From contig JBMNEM010000008.1 in NCBI GenBank assembly GCA_050948785.1, positions 1-64,000 on the forward strand: a DNA stretch of 64,000 nt, read 5' to 3'. The notes below the pieces were generated by a model. It was not told where the DNA came from. It made no database searches and worked only from the letters and a program-made list of their open reading frames with translations. This DNA comes from JAAZMI01 sp050948785. GTDB taxonomy: Bacteria; Bacillota; Dethiobacteria; DTU022; UBA8154. The position numbers and the translations under genes were made by a program. Position 1 is the stretch's first letter. Each line of letters begins with the position of its first letter. This document shows positions 35,605 to 45,419 of the stretch, in pieces.

Positions 35605-36942
35605 TTGTTTAGTACGCTGGCCGAAAAATTACAGGAAGTTTTTCGTAAACTGAAAGGAAAGGGCAAACTCGGCGAAAAAGATGTCGATTTGGCCTTACGG
35701 GAGATCCGCCTGGCTTTGCTTGAAGCTGATGTTAATTACAAGGTGGTCAGGGACTTTGTCTCCTCTATCCGGGAAAAGGCCTTGGGCACTGAAGTTTTAC
35801 AAAGCCTTACTCCCGGCCAGCAGGTAGTTAAAATTGTACATGAAGACCTGGCTAGGCTGATGGGAGAAAAGCAGAGCAAGCTTGCTCCGGCTGATACCCC
35901 CCCGCAGGTTGTCATGCTGGTCGGCTTGCAGGGTTCGGGAAAAACAACTACGGCAGCCAAGCTGGCCCTGCTCTTAAAGAAAAGCGGCCATAAACCTCTG
36001 CTTGTGGCTGCCGATGTTTATCGGCCCGCGGCGATCAAGCAGCTGGAAGTCTTGGGAGATGAAGCGGGGGTTACTGTTTTTAGCCGGGGTAAAGATGATC
36101 CGGTTAAAATTGGTTTGCTGGCCCTGAAGGAAGCCGCCCGGGAAGGAAATGATTATGTCATCCTGGATACGGCTGGTAGACTGCATATCGATGCAGAGCT
36201 TATGGCGGAGCTGGGTAACCTGAAAACCCGGTTGGATCCCCGGGAGGTTCTTTTAGTCGTGGATGCGATGACCGGTCAGGATGCCGTCAATGTAGCCGGG
36301 GCTTTTCACGAAAAACTGGGACTGACCGGAGTTGTTCTGACCAAATTAGACGGTGATACCAGGGGGGGGGCTGCTCTTTCCGTAAAGGCAGTAACGGATT
36401 GCCCGATTAAATTTGTGGGTGTTGGTGAAAAAATTGAAGCCTTTGAGCCTTTTTATCCTGACAGAATGGCTTCCAGGATACTGGGGATGGGTGATGTGCT
36501 TTCCCTGATTGAAAAGGCGCAGTATGTGGTCGATGAAGAGAAAAGCCGTGCCTTGGAGAAAAAAATACGGAGCCAAGCGTTAACGCTGGAAGATTTTTTA
36601 GATCAACTGCAGCAAATTAAACAAATGGGGCCCCTGGAAAATTTGCTGGAGATGATTCCTGGCTTCCATAAAGCGAACAAACAGTTGAAAAACCTTTCCT
36701 TGGGTGAAAAACAAATACTCAAAGTTGAGGCTGTGATCAATTCGATGACGAAGGAAGAGCGTCTACGGCCCGAGATAATCGATAGTAGCAGGAGACGCCG
36801 CATTTCCCTGGGGAGTGGGACCACTGTACAGGATGTTAACAGGCTACTGAAGCAGTTTGAGCAGATGAAGAAAGTACTCAAACAATTCAGCTCTTTAGAA
36901 AAGGGAAAAACAAGGAAGCCAAGGGGATTATTTCCCTTTTAG
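35605..36942 (+). CDS. ffh: Ffh, SRP54 signal recognition particle protein
   Basis: Ffh binds signal peptides and SRP RNA. The 445-aa protein has NG domain motifs GLQGSGKTTTAAKLA near 107, DTAGRLHIDAEL and TKLDGDTRGG, and a methionine-bearing M domain with SRRRRISLGSGTTVQDVN for RNA binding. Start is TTG at 35605 with a weak site. The small regulator ylxM, usually just upstream of ffh, is absent: only 127 bp separate ftsY and ffh. Confidence 0.97.
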   Translation: MFSTLAEKLQEVFRKLKGKGKLGEKDVDLALREIRLALLEADVNYKVVRDFVSSIREKALGTEVLQSLTPGQQVVKIVHEDLARLMGEKQSKLAPADTPPQVVMLVGLQGSGKTTTAAKLALLLKKSGHKPLLVAADVYRPAAIKQLEVLGDEAGVTVFSRGKDDPVKIGLLALKEAAREGNDYVILDTAGRLHIDAELMAELGNLKTRLDPREVLLVVDAMTGQDAVNVAGAFHEKLGLTGVVLTKLDGDTRGGAALSVKAVTDCPIKFVGVGEKIEAFEPFYPDRMASRILGMGDVLSLIEKAQYVVDEEKSRALEKKIRSQALTLEDFLDQLQQIKQMGPLENLLEMIPGFHKANKQLKNLSLGEKQILKVEAVINSMTKEERLRPEIIDSSRRRRISLGSGTTVQDVNRLLKQFEQMKKVLKQFSSLEKGKTRKPRGLFPF

Positions 36943-36974
36943 CTAAAAATAGTTTACAGGAGGTGTTTTTAGGA

Positions 36975-37223
36975 TTGTCCGTTCGTATTCGATTAAAGAG
37001 GATGGGGGCGAAAAAAAAGCCTTTTTACCGTATTGTTGTGGCCGACTCTGCTGCTCCCCGAAACGGCAGGTTTATTGAGGAAATAGGTTATTACAACCCG
37101 AGAACGACTCCCACAACGCTAAAAGTTGATACAGAGAAGGCCCAAAAGTGGATCTCTTTGGGCGCCCAGCCTTCCGATACAGTTAAGATGCTCTTTACCA
37201 AAGCCGGACTTGAGCAAAAATAA
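36975..37223 (+). CDS. rpsP: 30S ribosomal protein S16
   Basis: The 82-aa protein begins at TTG 36975: MSVRIRLKRMGAKKKPFYRIVVADS, followed by the IGYYNPRT block. GGAGG at 36959-36963 serves as ribosome site; an in-frame GTG at 36963 overlaps it and is rejected. Confidence 0.97.
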   Translation: MSVRIRLKRMGAKKKPFYRIVVADSAAPRNGRFIEEIGYYNPRTTPTTLKVDTEKAQKWISLGAQPSDTVKMLFTKAGLEQK

Positions 37224-37250
37224 GGGCAGAGTAAGAGGAGTGATTATTCG

Positions 37251-37481
37251 ATGAAAGAGCTGGTAGAATATATCGCCAAGGCACTGGTAGATTATCCCGA
37301 GCAGGTAATTGTGGAACAGGTAGAAGGGGAACGTTCGGTCATTCTTGAGCTGAAAGTTGCTCCCGAAGATATGGGTAAGGTTATCGGCAAGCAAGGACGT
37401 ATTGCCAAAGCATTACGGACTGTGGTCAATGCAGCGGCAATCAAGGAAAATAAACGCGTGATGGTGGAGATAATACAGTAG
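37251..37481 (+). CDS. khpA: KhpA, KH-domain RNA-binding protein
   Basis: The 76-aa protein is one KH domain with the GKVIGKQGRIAKALR loop near residues 45-59. KhpA works with KhpB in RNA binding and affects cell elongation in other Firmicutes. Always found between rpsP and rimM, as here. Confidence 0.95.
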   Translation: MKELVEYIAKALVDYPEQVIVEQVEGERSVILELKVAPEDMGKVIGKQGRIAKALRTVVNAAAIKENKRVMVEIIQ

Positions 37482-37492
37482 GGGAGAAAAAA

Positions 37493-38029
37493 GTGGTTGT
37501 GCAGATGGCCGTTATTGGGAAGGTAATCGCCCCTTTTGGTATCAAGGGGGCCGTGAAGATCTACCCCTATACAGATTTTCCAGAACGCTACCGCCTGTTA
37601 AAAAAAGTTAAATTGGAAGGTAAAGGGTTTAGCCAATTTAAAGTGATCCAAAAGGCTCGGAGGCATAAAAATTTATGGATTTTGCACTTTGAAGATTGCT
37701 GCACAAGAGATGAGGCTCAAAAATTGGTCGACTTGTTGGTAAAAATACCCTCTGCACAAAGAATGCCCTTGCCTTCGGGGAGCTTTTATCTGGATGAGAT
37801 CCTGGGCTTGGAGGTTATTGCCGTGGGGGGTAATAAACTTGGCCACGTTCAGGATATTATGAAAACGGGCAGTAATGATGTCTATGTGATTAAAAAAGAA
37901 AAAGAACAAAAGCAGGTTGGGGATAGTCAAGAACTTCTTGTTCCGGCGTTAAAAAGTGTTGTGAAAGAAATTAACCTGGAAAAGGGGTACATTTTGCTGG
38001 AGCTCCCTGCAGGGCTTTTGGAACAGTGA
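37493..38029 (+). CDS. rimM: RimM, 16S rRNA processing protein
   Basis: RimM assists maturation of the 30S head with S19. The 178-aa protein shows the N-terminal beta-barrel IGKVIAPFGIKGAVKIYPYTDFPERY and the PRC-barrel SFYLDEILGLEVI. GTG 37493 follows GGGGAG (37481-37486). Confidence 0.95.
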   Translation: MVVQMAVIGKVIAPFGIKGAVKIYPYTDFPERYRLLKKVKLEGKGFSQFKVIQKARRHKNLWILHFEDCCTRDEAQKLVDLLVKIPSAQRMPLPSGSFYLDEILGLEVIAVGGNKLGHVQDIMKTGSNDVYVIKKEKEQKQVGDSQELLVPALKSVVKEINLEKGYILLELPAGLLEQ

Positions 38030-38102
38030 ACTGCTAATCCCGGGGTTTAGCCCCCAGGCCAGGGCAGTGGTGAAGGAATATGCAAACAAGGTGTGCTAGC
38101 CG

Positions 38103-38819
38103 GTGTTAATCGAGATAGTTTCTATTTTCCCCGGGCTCTTTCAAGGCGTATTTGCGGAAAGTATCATTAAGCGTGCGCAGGAAAAAGGGCTGGTAGAGAT
38201 CAGGGTCCATGACCTGCGCGCTTTTAGTGATGATAAGCATCGCAAAGTTGATGATTCTCCCTATGGCGGGGGACCGGGAATGATTATGAAACCGGAACCT
38301 TTCTTTAAGGCAGTAGAAACCATTGGAGAAAAATGTTCCCGGGCAGGAAGGGTTATTTTGCTCTCTCCCCGCGGGAAGCTGTTGACACAGGAGAGACTGA
38401 GAGAGTTGAGCAAAGCCCGGCATTTAATCCTGCTTTGCGGTCATTATGAGGGCGTAGATGAAAGGGTACATATGTACCTGGCCGAGGAGGAAATATCCAT
38501 TGGGGACTATGTGCTTACCGGCGGAGAGATACCGGCGATGGTGCTTGTAGATGCTTTAATCCGCCTTATTCCCGGTGTTTTGAACGAATCTTCCCTACAG
38601 GAGGAATCTTTTGCCCACGGGCTCCTGGAATATCCCCAGTATACACGTCCCCAGGAATTCGAAGGAATGTGTGTCCCGGAAGTCCTTTTATCGGGAAATC
38701 ATGAGAACATCAGGCGGTGGCGCCATCAAGAAGCTTTGAAACGCACTTTGAAACTCCGTCCGGATCTCCTGCAAAAAAACGGAGTTTTCGTCAGGAAGAG
38801 TGAGCCTGATCCTGATTAA
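38103..38819 (+). CDS. trmD: TrmD, tRNA (guanine-N1)-methyltransferase
   Basis: TrmD methylates G37 of tRNAs to prevent frameshifting. The 238-aa SPOUT enzyme shows DDSPYGGGPGMIMKPEP near 50-66, the knot LLCGHYEGVDERV and GDYVLTGGEIPAMV. GTG start at 38103. Confidence 0.97.
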   Translation: MLIEIVSIFPGLFQGVFAESIIKRAQEKGLVEIRVHDLRAFSDDKHRKVDDSPYGGGPGMIMKPEPFFKAVETIGEKCSRAGRVILLSPRGKLLTQERLRELSKARHLILLCGHYEGVDERVHMYLAEEEISIGDYVLTGGEIPAMVLVDALIRLIPGVLNESSLQEESFAHGLLEYPQYTRPQEFEGMCVPEVLLSGNHENIRRWRHQEALKRTLKLRPDLLQKNGVFVRKSEPDPD

Positions 38820-38863
38820 AAAGGGGCACGCCTGTTATAAAAGCATGAAAGGGGTAGAGACCA

Positions 38864-39208
38864 ATGGATTTAATTAACCAGGTAGAAAAGGAATATTTAA
38901 AAGAACAGGTTCCGGATTTTTCTCCGGGTGATACGGTACGCGTACACTTTAAAGTTGTGGAGGGAAACAGGGAAAGAATTCAGATCTTTGAAGGGATCGT
39001 GATCAAACGCCGTGGTTCCGGCTTGGGGGAAAGCTTTACCGTCCGTCGTATTTCTTATGGGGTAGGAGTGGAGAGGGTTTTTCCCTTGCACTCTCCAAAA
39101 ATTGAAAAGGTTGAAGTTATCCGTAAAGGCCTGGTTCGGCGTGCCAAGCTTTATTATGTGAGAAGTCTCCGGGGTAAAGCAGCTCGTATCAAAGAACGTA
39201 GAAGATAA
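38864..39208 (+). CDS. rplS: 50S ribosomal protein L19
   Basis: The 114-aa protein has the family blocks FSPGDTVRVHFKVVEGNRERIQ, FEGIVIKRRGSG and RVFPLHSPKIEKVEVIRKG. It completes the rpsP-khpA-rimM-trmD-rplS ribosome block. Confidence 0.98.
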   Translation: MDLINQVEKEYLKEQVPDFSPGDTVRVHFKVVEGNRERIQIFEGIVIKRRGSGLGESFTVRRISYGVGVERVFPLHSPKIEKVEVIRKGLVRRAKLYYVRSLRGKAARIKERRR

Positions 39209-39271
39209 ACGGATGTTTCAAACCGGAGGGTGTCCTTTTCTATTTCACCGGTGAAAAGGAGCGCTTAACAG

Positions 39272-39823
39272 ATGAAGAGTGATCATCCAGGACAAAAAGA
39301 AACAGAAACAGCCGAATCCATACGCCAAGAAATAAAAGAATGGGTAAAATCAATTCTTCTGGCTGTAGTTCTTGCTGTTGTTATCAGGATATTTTTCTTT
39401 CAGGTGACGATTGTGGAAGGAACCTCTATGTCTCCTACGTTGCAAAACTATGAGCGCCTGATTGTCAATAAAGCAATTTATTATTTTAAAAAGCCGCAGA
39501 AAGGGGATATAGTTGTTTTTAACTTTTCATTCCACAAGGATTTTATTAAAAGAATTGTGGCCCTGGAAGGGGATGTTGTGGAGATTAAAAACAGTCTGCT
39601 TTATATAAATGGCCAGGTTTGGGAAGAGCCCTATCTGGAAAGTGAGCATATGCAAGATTTTGGGCCGGCTGTTGTGCCGTTGGATCATGCTTTTGTCATG
39701 GGGGATAATCGTAATGATAGCATGGATAGCAGAGATCCCGCCGTGGGCTATGTTTCTCTGAAACAGATCCGGGGAAAAGCTTCACTGGTTTTTTGGCCGT
39801 TATTTGATTTTCGGTTACTTTAA
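39272..39823 (+). CDS. lepB: signal peptidase I
   Basis: LepB removes signal peptides from exported proteins. The 183-aa protein has one N-terminal membrane anchor (about 25-43), catalytic Ser52 in EGTSMSPTL, catalytic Lys93 in FIKRIVALEGD, and the GDNRNDSMDSRDP box. Placement after rplS is the usual Firmicutes order. Confidence 0.97.
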   Translation: MKSDHPGQKETETAESIRQEIKEWVKSILLAVVLAVVIRIFFFQVTIVEGTSMSPTLQNYERLIVNKAIYYFKKPQKGDIVVFNFSFHKDFIKRIVALEGDVVEIKNSLLYINGQVWEEPYLESEHMQDFGPAVVPLDHAFVMGDNRNDSMDSRDPAVGYVSLKQIRGKASLVFWPLFDFRLL

Positions 39824-39858
39824 TATCAACATGATGGTAAAGGGTTGAGGGGTAAGTT

Positions 39859-40689
39859 ATGGTCAGAGAAGAAAAAAGATTAAAAGAATACCTCCGTTTT
39901 GTTGATGTGGTTATGGAGGTGCTTGATGCCCGTCTTCCCTTCAAGAGCAGGAATTACAGATTGCATAGAATGCTGGGTGAAAAAAAAAGACTAATAGTTT
40001 TAAATAAGGCCGATCTGGCTGATGAAAAAATTACGGGCCGCTGGCTAAAAATCCTGGCCAGGGAAAGGTGGCCCGTTTTAGCTTTTAACGCAAAAAGGGC
40101 GTTCACCCCCAAGAAATTAGAAAAAATATTGTTTGCAAGTCGCCCTAAAAACTTGAGATATAAGCGTTCTTTGCGGTTGATGGTAGCCGGTATCCCCAAT
40201 GTGGGCAAATCTACGCTTATTAACCGCCTGGCGCGCCGCTTTGCGGTCAAAACGGGTGAGAGGGCGGGTATTACCCGGGGGCCACAGTGGATTAAAATGC
40301 GGGGCGGATGGGAAATGCTCGACACTCCCGGTCTTCTTCCCCCGTACTGGCGGGATAACGCCGGGGCATTTGCCTTGGCGGCGATCGGTGCGCTTGATTC
40401 CAAGATTGTCGATGTGGAAAATACGGCAAAGTGGCTCTTGGAACAATTTTTATTTCAGGAAGAAACATCACGTTCCTTAGCGCATTGTTATTCTTTAGGA
40501 GAAATAGGGAGAGAAAGAAATGCCGCTGCTTTGCTGCTGTCCATAGGGTTGTCCCGGGGGTGTTTTAAACAGGGGGGGCAGGTAGATAAAGAAAAGGCCG
40601 CCCAGATGGTACTCCGGGATTTTAGAAGGGGGGTGCTTGGGCCTCTAAGTTTGGAAAAGCCCGAGGATTATGACGACCTTCAATGTTGA
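39859..40689 (+). CDS. rbgA: RbgA (YlqF), 50S assembly GTPase
   Basis: RbgA drives a late 50S assembly step. The 276-aa GTPase is circularly permuted: G4 LNKADLAD near 50 precedes G1 GIPNVGKST near 114 and G3 LDTPG near 155. A C-terminal RNA-binding domain follows. The end overlaps rnhB by 20 bp. Confidence 0.95.
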   Translation: MVREEKRLKEYLRFVDVVMEVLDARLPFKSRNYRLHRMLGEKKRLIVLNKADLADEKITGRWLKILARERWPVLAFNAKRAFTPKKLEKILFASRPKNLRYKRSLRLMVAGIPNVGKSTLINRLARRFAVKTGERAGITRGPQWIKMRGGWEMLDTPGLLPPYWRDNAGAFALAAIGALDSKIVDVENTAKWLLEQFLFQEETSRSLAHCYSLGEIGRERNAAALLLSIGLSRGCFKQGGQVDKEKAAQMVLRDFRRGVLGPLSLEKPEDYDDLQC

Positions 40690-41455
40690 TTTTTCCTCCT
40701 TGACAACAGCCGCAATTAAAGATTTTCTTAATTCGGCGGAAAAACTGACGCCGGAAGAAATTAAAGCACTCCGCAATGATCGCCGGGGAAGTGTCCAAAA
40801 GCTGATTTATTCTTTTCTGCGTCAGCGTGAAAGGGAACGTCAAACAAAAGAACGTTTACATAGAATGGCTTCCAAGGAAGCTTTTATACAAAGTAAAGGG
40901 TATAATTTTGTGGCGGGAGTGGACGAAGCGGGTCGGGGTCCTTTGGCGGGGCCCGTTGTAGCGGCAGCAGTTATTCTCGATGCACCTTGGGACTCCTGCT
41001 GGGAAGGAATTAATGATTCCAAGCAGCTTTCTCCTTTAAAAAGGGAAAAGCTTTATCAGGTTATTATTTGCCAGGCAAAGGCTTGGGCTGTCGGGGTAGT
41101 AAATGCCGCTTTAATTGACCGGATAAATATTTACCGGGCCTCCCTGGAGGCCATGAAGTTGGCAGTCCTTAAACTTTGGCCTCAGCCCCGGTTTGTTCTT
41201 TGTGACGGCTTTCTTATACCTGGTTTGGAGCTTCCCCAGGAAGCTGTGCAGGGCGGCGATTCTTCATGTCTTTCGATTGCGGCCGCTTCCATTGTAGCCA
41301 AAGTGACCAGGGACAGGCTCATGCAGGCTTACGAGAAAGTTTATCCGGGTTATGGTTTTGCCCAAAATAAAGGTTATCCTACTCCGGAACATAAAAGGGC
41401 CCTTCAAACTTTGGGGCTTTCTCCCATTCACCGCCGAACTTTCAAATGTTTCTAA
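40670..41455 (+). CDS. rnhB: ribonuclease HII
   Basis: RNase HII cuts RNA in RNA-DNA hybrids, including single ribonucleotides. The 261-aa protein carries the long N-terminal extension (about 70 residues) seen in Firmicutes, then GVDEAGRGPLAGP near 83 with catalytic Asp-Glu, and AASIVAKVTRDRLM. It overlaps rbgA. Confidence 0.96.
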   Translation: MTTFNVDFSSLTTAAIKDFLNSAEKLTPEEIKALRNDRRGSVQKLIYSFLRQRERERQTKERLHRMASKEAFIQSKGYNFVAGVDEAGRGPLAGPVVAAAVILDAPWDSCWEGINDSKQLSPLKREKLYQVIICQAKAWAVGVVNAALIDRINIYRASLEAMKLAVLKLWPQPRFVLCDGFLIPGLELPQEAVQGGDSSCLSIAAASIVAKVTRDRLMQAYEKVYPGYGFAQNKGYPTPEHKRALQTLGLSPIHRRTFKCF

Positions 41456-41470
41456 AAAGGAGCAAATATT

Positions 41471-41851
41471 TTGAAAAAAGGTATGACCGGGTATAAAAAA
41501 AAGCTCGGAGCTCTGGGTGAAAAAATTGCCGCACAACATTTACAGGAAGTCGAAGGCTACAAGATCATCGCCAGAAATTACACCTGTTTCCTGGGTGAAA
41601 TAGATATTATTGTCCAGGATCAACAGACAATTGTTTTTGTGGAGGTGCGCTCGGGTACCCTTCCCTTTGCCGGTTGGGCTGAAGAATCCATCGGATTTCG
41701 CAAGCAGAAAAAATTAAGGCAGTTGGCCTCCTATTATTTAAAGGAAAAAGGGTGGCAAAGTCAGGCGGTACGTTTTGATGTCGTTATTTTACTTTTTACG
41801 GCAAAAAGTTTTTGTGTTCAGGAAATAAAGCTGATTAAAAATGCCTTCTAA
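41471..41851 (+). CDS. yraN: YraN/UPF0102 nuclease-fold protein
   Basis: The 126-aa protein has the Holliday-junction-resolvase-like core of UPF0102: LGALGEKIAAQHLQ, then GEIDIIVQD and IVFVEVRSG (acidic residues Glu, Asp, Glu of a metal site). TTG start at 41471. It lies between rnhB and comM as usual. Activity in vivo is unknown. Confidence 0.92.
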   Translation: MKKGMTGYKKKLGALGEKIAAQHLQEVEGYKIIARNYTCFLGEIDIIVQDQQTIVFVEVRSGTLPFAGWAEESIGFRKQKKLRQLASYYLKEKGWQSQAVRFDVVILLFTAKSFCVQEIKLIKNAF

Positions 41852-41867
41852 GAAAGGGGAAGAGGGA

Positions 41868-43415
41868 TTGCTGGCCAAAGTTGCGACCTGCGCCCTGATC
41901 GGTGTAGAAGGGCATTATGTTCTTGTGGAAACGGATGTGGCCGGTGGTTTGCCCAATTTTAATCTTGTCGGGCTGGCGGCGACTTCAGTTAAAGAGGCCC
42001 GGGAAAGGGTCCGGGCGGCGATCAAAAACAGCGGCTTTGACTTTCCGGCCAGGCGTATTACTGTTAACCTGGCGCCTGCTGATTTGAGGAAAGACAGTAC
42101 CGCTTTTGATCTGGCAATTGCCGCCGGTATCCTGGCAGCAACCGGGCAGATTCCTACGGAGGCACTTGAGGGGAAAGTTTTTATCGGTGAGCTCTCTCTG
42201 GATGGGAAAATAAGGGATGTTCCCGGTACGATGGCCCTGGCAGCTTCTTTGAAGAAATGGCGGGAAGATGGAGAGAACAGGCTTTATGAGCTGATTCTGC
42301 CCCGGGGAAATGCTCTGGAAGCTTCCCTGGTCGGTGATCTTTCCGTCAAGGGAATCGCCGACTTACGGGAAATGGCGGCCTATTTAACAGGAGAAGTGTC
42401 AATCGGGGAAGTAAAAGTTGATGTGGAAAAAGTTTTGCAGGGAGAAGAGGAGCAGGAACAACCTGACTTTAAGGATGTTAAAGGGCAGTTCGCGGCGAAA
42501 AGGGCGCTGGAAATCGGCGCGGCCGGAGGACACAATCTGATTTTGACAGGCCCTCCAGGTACGGGAAAAACTATGCTGGCTCGCCGGATTCCTTCCATTT
42601 TACCTTCCATGACTTTGGAGGAATGTCTCGAGGTGACCAAGATACATAGTATTGCCGGGTTACTTAAGGAAAATAAACCTTTAGTGATCAAAAGGCCGTT
42701 CCGTACACCGCACCATTCAGCCACCCCTGCCGGTATCCTCGGTGGGGGCAGGGTTCCCCAGCCCGGGGAGGTCAGCCTGGCTCACCGGGGGGTTCTCTTT
42801 TTAGATGAATTTCCGGAATACTCCCGGGAGGTGCTGGAAAGTTTAAGGCAGCCGCTTGAAGATGGGGAGGTAGTCATTACCCGGGTAGAAATGGCTGTGC
42901 GCTATCCGGCAAGGTTTATGCTGGTTGCTTCCCGCAATCCATGTTACTGCGGATTTTATATGCACCCACGACGTGCCTGCACCTGCTCGGAGGCTCAAAT
43001 CAGGCGCTATCGCCTCAAATCTTCCGGCCCGCTTATGGATCGGATTGACCTGCATGTAGAGGTGCCCTCTCTTTTGTATCATGAACTGGAAGAGGAAAAA
43101 GAAGGAGAAAGCTCTGCGTCTATTCGGAAAAGAGTGGAGCAGGCCCGGTCCATCCAGAGGGAAAGGTTTAAGGATGCAGGTATAGGGTCTAATGCCGCCA
43201 TGTCTCCCCGGCAGCTCCGCAAATACTGCCCCCTGGATTCCGAGTCGCGGCGTCTTTTGCGCCGTGTTTTTGATTCCTTTGCCCTGTCGATACGGGCGCA
43301 TGATCGGATTATAAAAGTGGCCCGGACGATTGCCGACCTGGAAGGCGCCAATAAAATCAATGCGGCCCATATTGCCGAAGCTATCCAGTACCGCAGCCTT
43401 GATCGTCAATTTTAG
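41868..43415 (+). CDS. comM: ComM/YifB Mg-chelatase-like AAA ATPase
   Basis: YifB/ComM proteins are hexameric helicases that aid branch migration in natural transformation in some bacteria. The 515-aa protein has an N-terminal Lon-like fold (GLPNFNLVGLAATSVKEARERV), the P-loop GPPGTGKTML near 228, Walker B GVLFLDEFPEY, and the cysteine-rich NPCYCGFYMHPRRACTCS insert. TTG 41868 gives the usual family start LAKV; an in-frame ATG at 41841 overlapping yraN is possible. Confidence 0.94.
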   Translation: MLAKVATCALIGVEGHYVLVETDVAGGLPNFNLVGLAATSVKEARERVRAAIKNSGFDFPARRITVNLAPADLRKDSTAFDLAIAAGILAATGQIPTEALEGKVFIGELSLDGKIRDVPGTMALAASLKKWREDGENRLYELILPRGNALEASLVGDLSVKGIADLREMAAYLTGEVSIGEVKVDVEKVLQGEEEQEQPDFKDVKGQFAAKRALEIGAAGGHNLILTGPPGTGKTMLARRIPSILPSMTLEECLEVTKIHSIAGLLKENKPLVIKRPFRTPHHSATPAGILGGGRVPQPGEVSLAHRGVLFLDEFPEYSREVLESLRQPLEDGEVVITRVEMAVRYPARFMLVASRNPCYCGFYMHPRRACTCSEAQIRRYRLKSSGPLMDRIDLHVEVPSLLYHELEEEKEGESSASIRKRVEQARSIQRERFKDAGIGSNAAMSPRQLRKYCPLDSESRRLLRRVFDSFALSIRAHDRIIKVARTIADLEGANKINAAHIAEAIQYRSLDRQF

Positions 43416-43535
43416 TATTATGCGCTGATATGACAGAGTTTTTTCAGCAGAAAGAAGCCGGGGAAAAAGCCGCCGATTGAAGAGAATTGCCTAAAATGAT
43501 GGCCAATGTTAGAATTGAGCTAAGGGGGTGAAAAA

Positions 43536-45182
43536 ATGGAGCCATACAATTTTCAACAGGCGGACTTTTTACAAATTCCCAAGTTGGATAAAAAAAGCAC
43601 GCTGCGCGAGCTGCTTGTTTCCAGATGTGAAGACTATGGGGAGAAAGTTTTTCTTGTTGATCCGGAAAAAAATAAACAATATTCCTATATGGAGTTTTTT
43701 AAAAAGGTGAACGCTGTCAGTAACCTTTTATTTAAGTTGGGCGTGCGTAAGGATGATAAAGTTTCCCTGCTCATGTCCAACTCCGCGGAATATCTTTTTG
43801 CTTTTTTCGGGATCATGCAGTTAGGGGCGGTAGCCTGCCCGCTGAATATTGGCTTAAAAACGGAGGAGATTGCCTATATTTTACAGGATTCGGATAGTAT
43901 CGCCTTATTTACAACGCATGAATTTCTGGAATCTTCCAGCGCGTTTTTAGAGGTACAGACAAAAATCCGTTATCTTTTGACCTGTGATGGTTCGACTGTT
44001 TCTTCCGGAGAAAATTTAGCGGTGCAAAGAATTAATTTGGAAACCTCTCTACCGCAAGAAACTACACGGTTATTACCGGAAGTTCTTGAAATTCCCCTGC
44101 AGGCAGATGATGTTGCCGAAATAATTTACACCTCCGGCACAACCGGCAGGCCAAAAGGGGCGATGCTTACTCACCACAATTTAATTGTTGATGCGCACTG
44201 GGTAGCTTCCTGGAATCGTTTGCAGGAAAGCGATCGTGCCCTGTGCGTGATGCCGCTTTTTCATGTTAACGGGCAAATTGTTACGGTGATGACGCCCTTG
44301 TACCATGGAGGCAGTGTGGTGATGCCGCATCGCTTTAGTGTGACCAAATTTTTCCCTTTGATTGCCGGACATGGGGCAACCTATGTTGGCACAGTGGCGA
44401 CAATGTTATCCATGTTGCTCAACAGGGTTAATCTCCGGGATATCTCCGAAAACAACTTAAAGATTGTTTTCTGCGGCTCGGCACCGGTACCGGTAAAGGT
44501 CCAGAGTGATTTTGAGAAAGCTTTTCGGGTGCCGGTTATTGAAGGCTACGGAATGACGGAAACGACCTGCCGCGCCACTTTTAACCCGCTGCCGCCCCCG
44601 GAAGCATTAAAGCTTGGTGAAAACGACGGTTACCGTAAGCTTGGGTCGGTTGGTTTGCCGCTGGGCAATGAAATCAAAATTGTGGATGAAAAAAATAACT
44701 CTCTGGGACCCGGTGAATTGGGGGAAATTGTGATCCGCGGTGAAAATATCATGAAGGGTTATTATAAAAATCCTCAGGCCACGGCCGAAGCCTTTACCGG
44801 AGATTGGTTTCACAGCGGTGACTTGGGCTATTATGATGAGGATGGGTATTTCTATATTGTTGATCGTAAAAAAGATATGATTATCCGGGGCGGCGAAAAT
44901 ATCTACCCCCGGGAGATTGAAGAGGTACTCTATAAGCATCCGGCGGTGAAAGATGCAGCCTGTATCGGTGTTCATGATGAGCTTTACGGGGAGGAAGTGG
45001 TTGCGGCAGTGGTTTTTAAGGATCGTCAGGAACCAACTGCAGAGGAGCTGATTTCTTTTTGCCGGGAGTACTTGGCCGATTTTAAATGCCCGAAAGTGAT
45101 CCGGATTGTAGAAGAGATACCCAAAAGCTCCTCCGGAAAATTGCTGCGCCGGGAACTGCGGGCACAATGGGACAATCTATAG
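43536..45182 (+). CDS. acyl-CoA synthetase, class I adenylate-forming
   Basis: The 548-aa enzyme activates a carboxylic acid with ATP and CoA. Seen: P-loop-like YTSGTTGRPKGAMLTH near 197, GYGMTETT near 338, HSGDLGYYDEDGYFYIVDRKKDMI, GGENIYPREIEE, and the C-terminal catalytic Lys in PKSSSGKLLRRE. The length and motifs are like long- or medium-chain fatty acid ligases, but the substrate cannot be fixed from sequence. It lies first in the block inserted between comM and dprA, with GGGGGTG as ribosome site. Confidence 0.93.
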   Translation: MEPYNFQQADFLQIPKLDKKSTLRELLVSRCEDYGEKVFLVDPEKNKQYSYMEFFKKVNAVSNLLFKLGVRKDDKVSLLMSNSAEYLFAFFGIMQLGAVACPLNIGLKTEEIAYILQDSDSIALFTTHEFLESSSAFLEVQTKIRYLLTCDGSTVSSGENLAVQRINLETSLPQETTRLLPEVLEIPLQADDVAEIIYTSGTTGRPKGAMLTHHNLIVDAHWVASWNRLQESDRALCVMPLFHVNGQIVTVMTPLYHGGSVVMPHRFSVTKFFPLIAGHGATYVGTVATMLSMLLNRVNLRDISENNLKIVFCGSAPVPVKVQSDFEKAFRVPVIEGYGMTETTCRATFNPLPPPEALKLGENDGYRKLGSVGLPLGNEIKIVDEKNNSLGPGELGEIVIRGENIMKGYYKNPQATAEAFTGDWFHSGDLGYYDEDGYFYIVDRKKDMIIRGGENIYPREIEEVLYKHPAVKDAACIGVHDELYGEEVVAAVVFKDRQEPTAEELISFCREYLADFKCPKVIRIVEEIPKSSSGKLLRRELRAQWDNL

Positions 45183-45419
45183 CTGCTGATAGCTGCCCCT
45201 TTTTTTAGAGCAGACAACATAAACTTTTAGGCTCGGGTTGAATGAGTGCAGTTGAATGAGTGCCATCAGTAGTAGATCCATTCGGTACACTGCAGGAAAT
45301 CAAATCTGCCGGTAATACAGCAAATCTTGTGGGTTACTGCAATGTAAAACAGGCGCCTTTACATTTGAACTGAAAAAATTTTCCTGGCTTTAATAAATAA
45401 ATAAAGGGGTATTGTATTT

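Noticed and set aside
44607..45167. 186-residue open frame on the minus strand
   Set aside because: It is fully antisense to the acyl-CoA synthetase, whose motifs are all present on the plus strand.
45238..45265. short direct repeat TTGAATGAGTGC before the TIGR00725 gene
   Set aside because: Two copies of 12 bases in non-coding DNA, without flanking structure; likely chance or local slippage.
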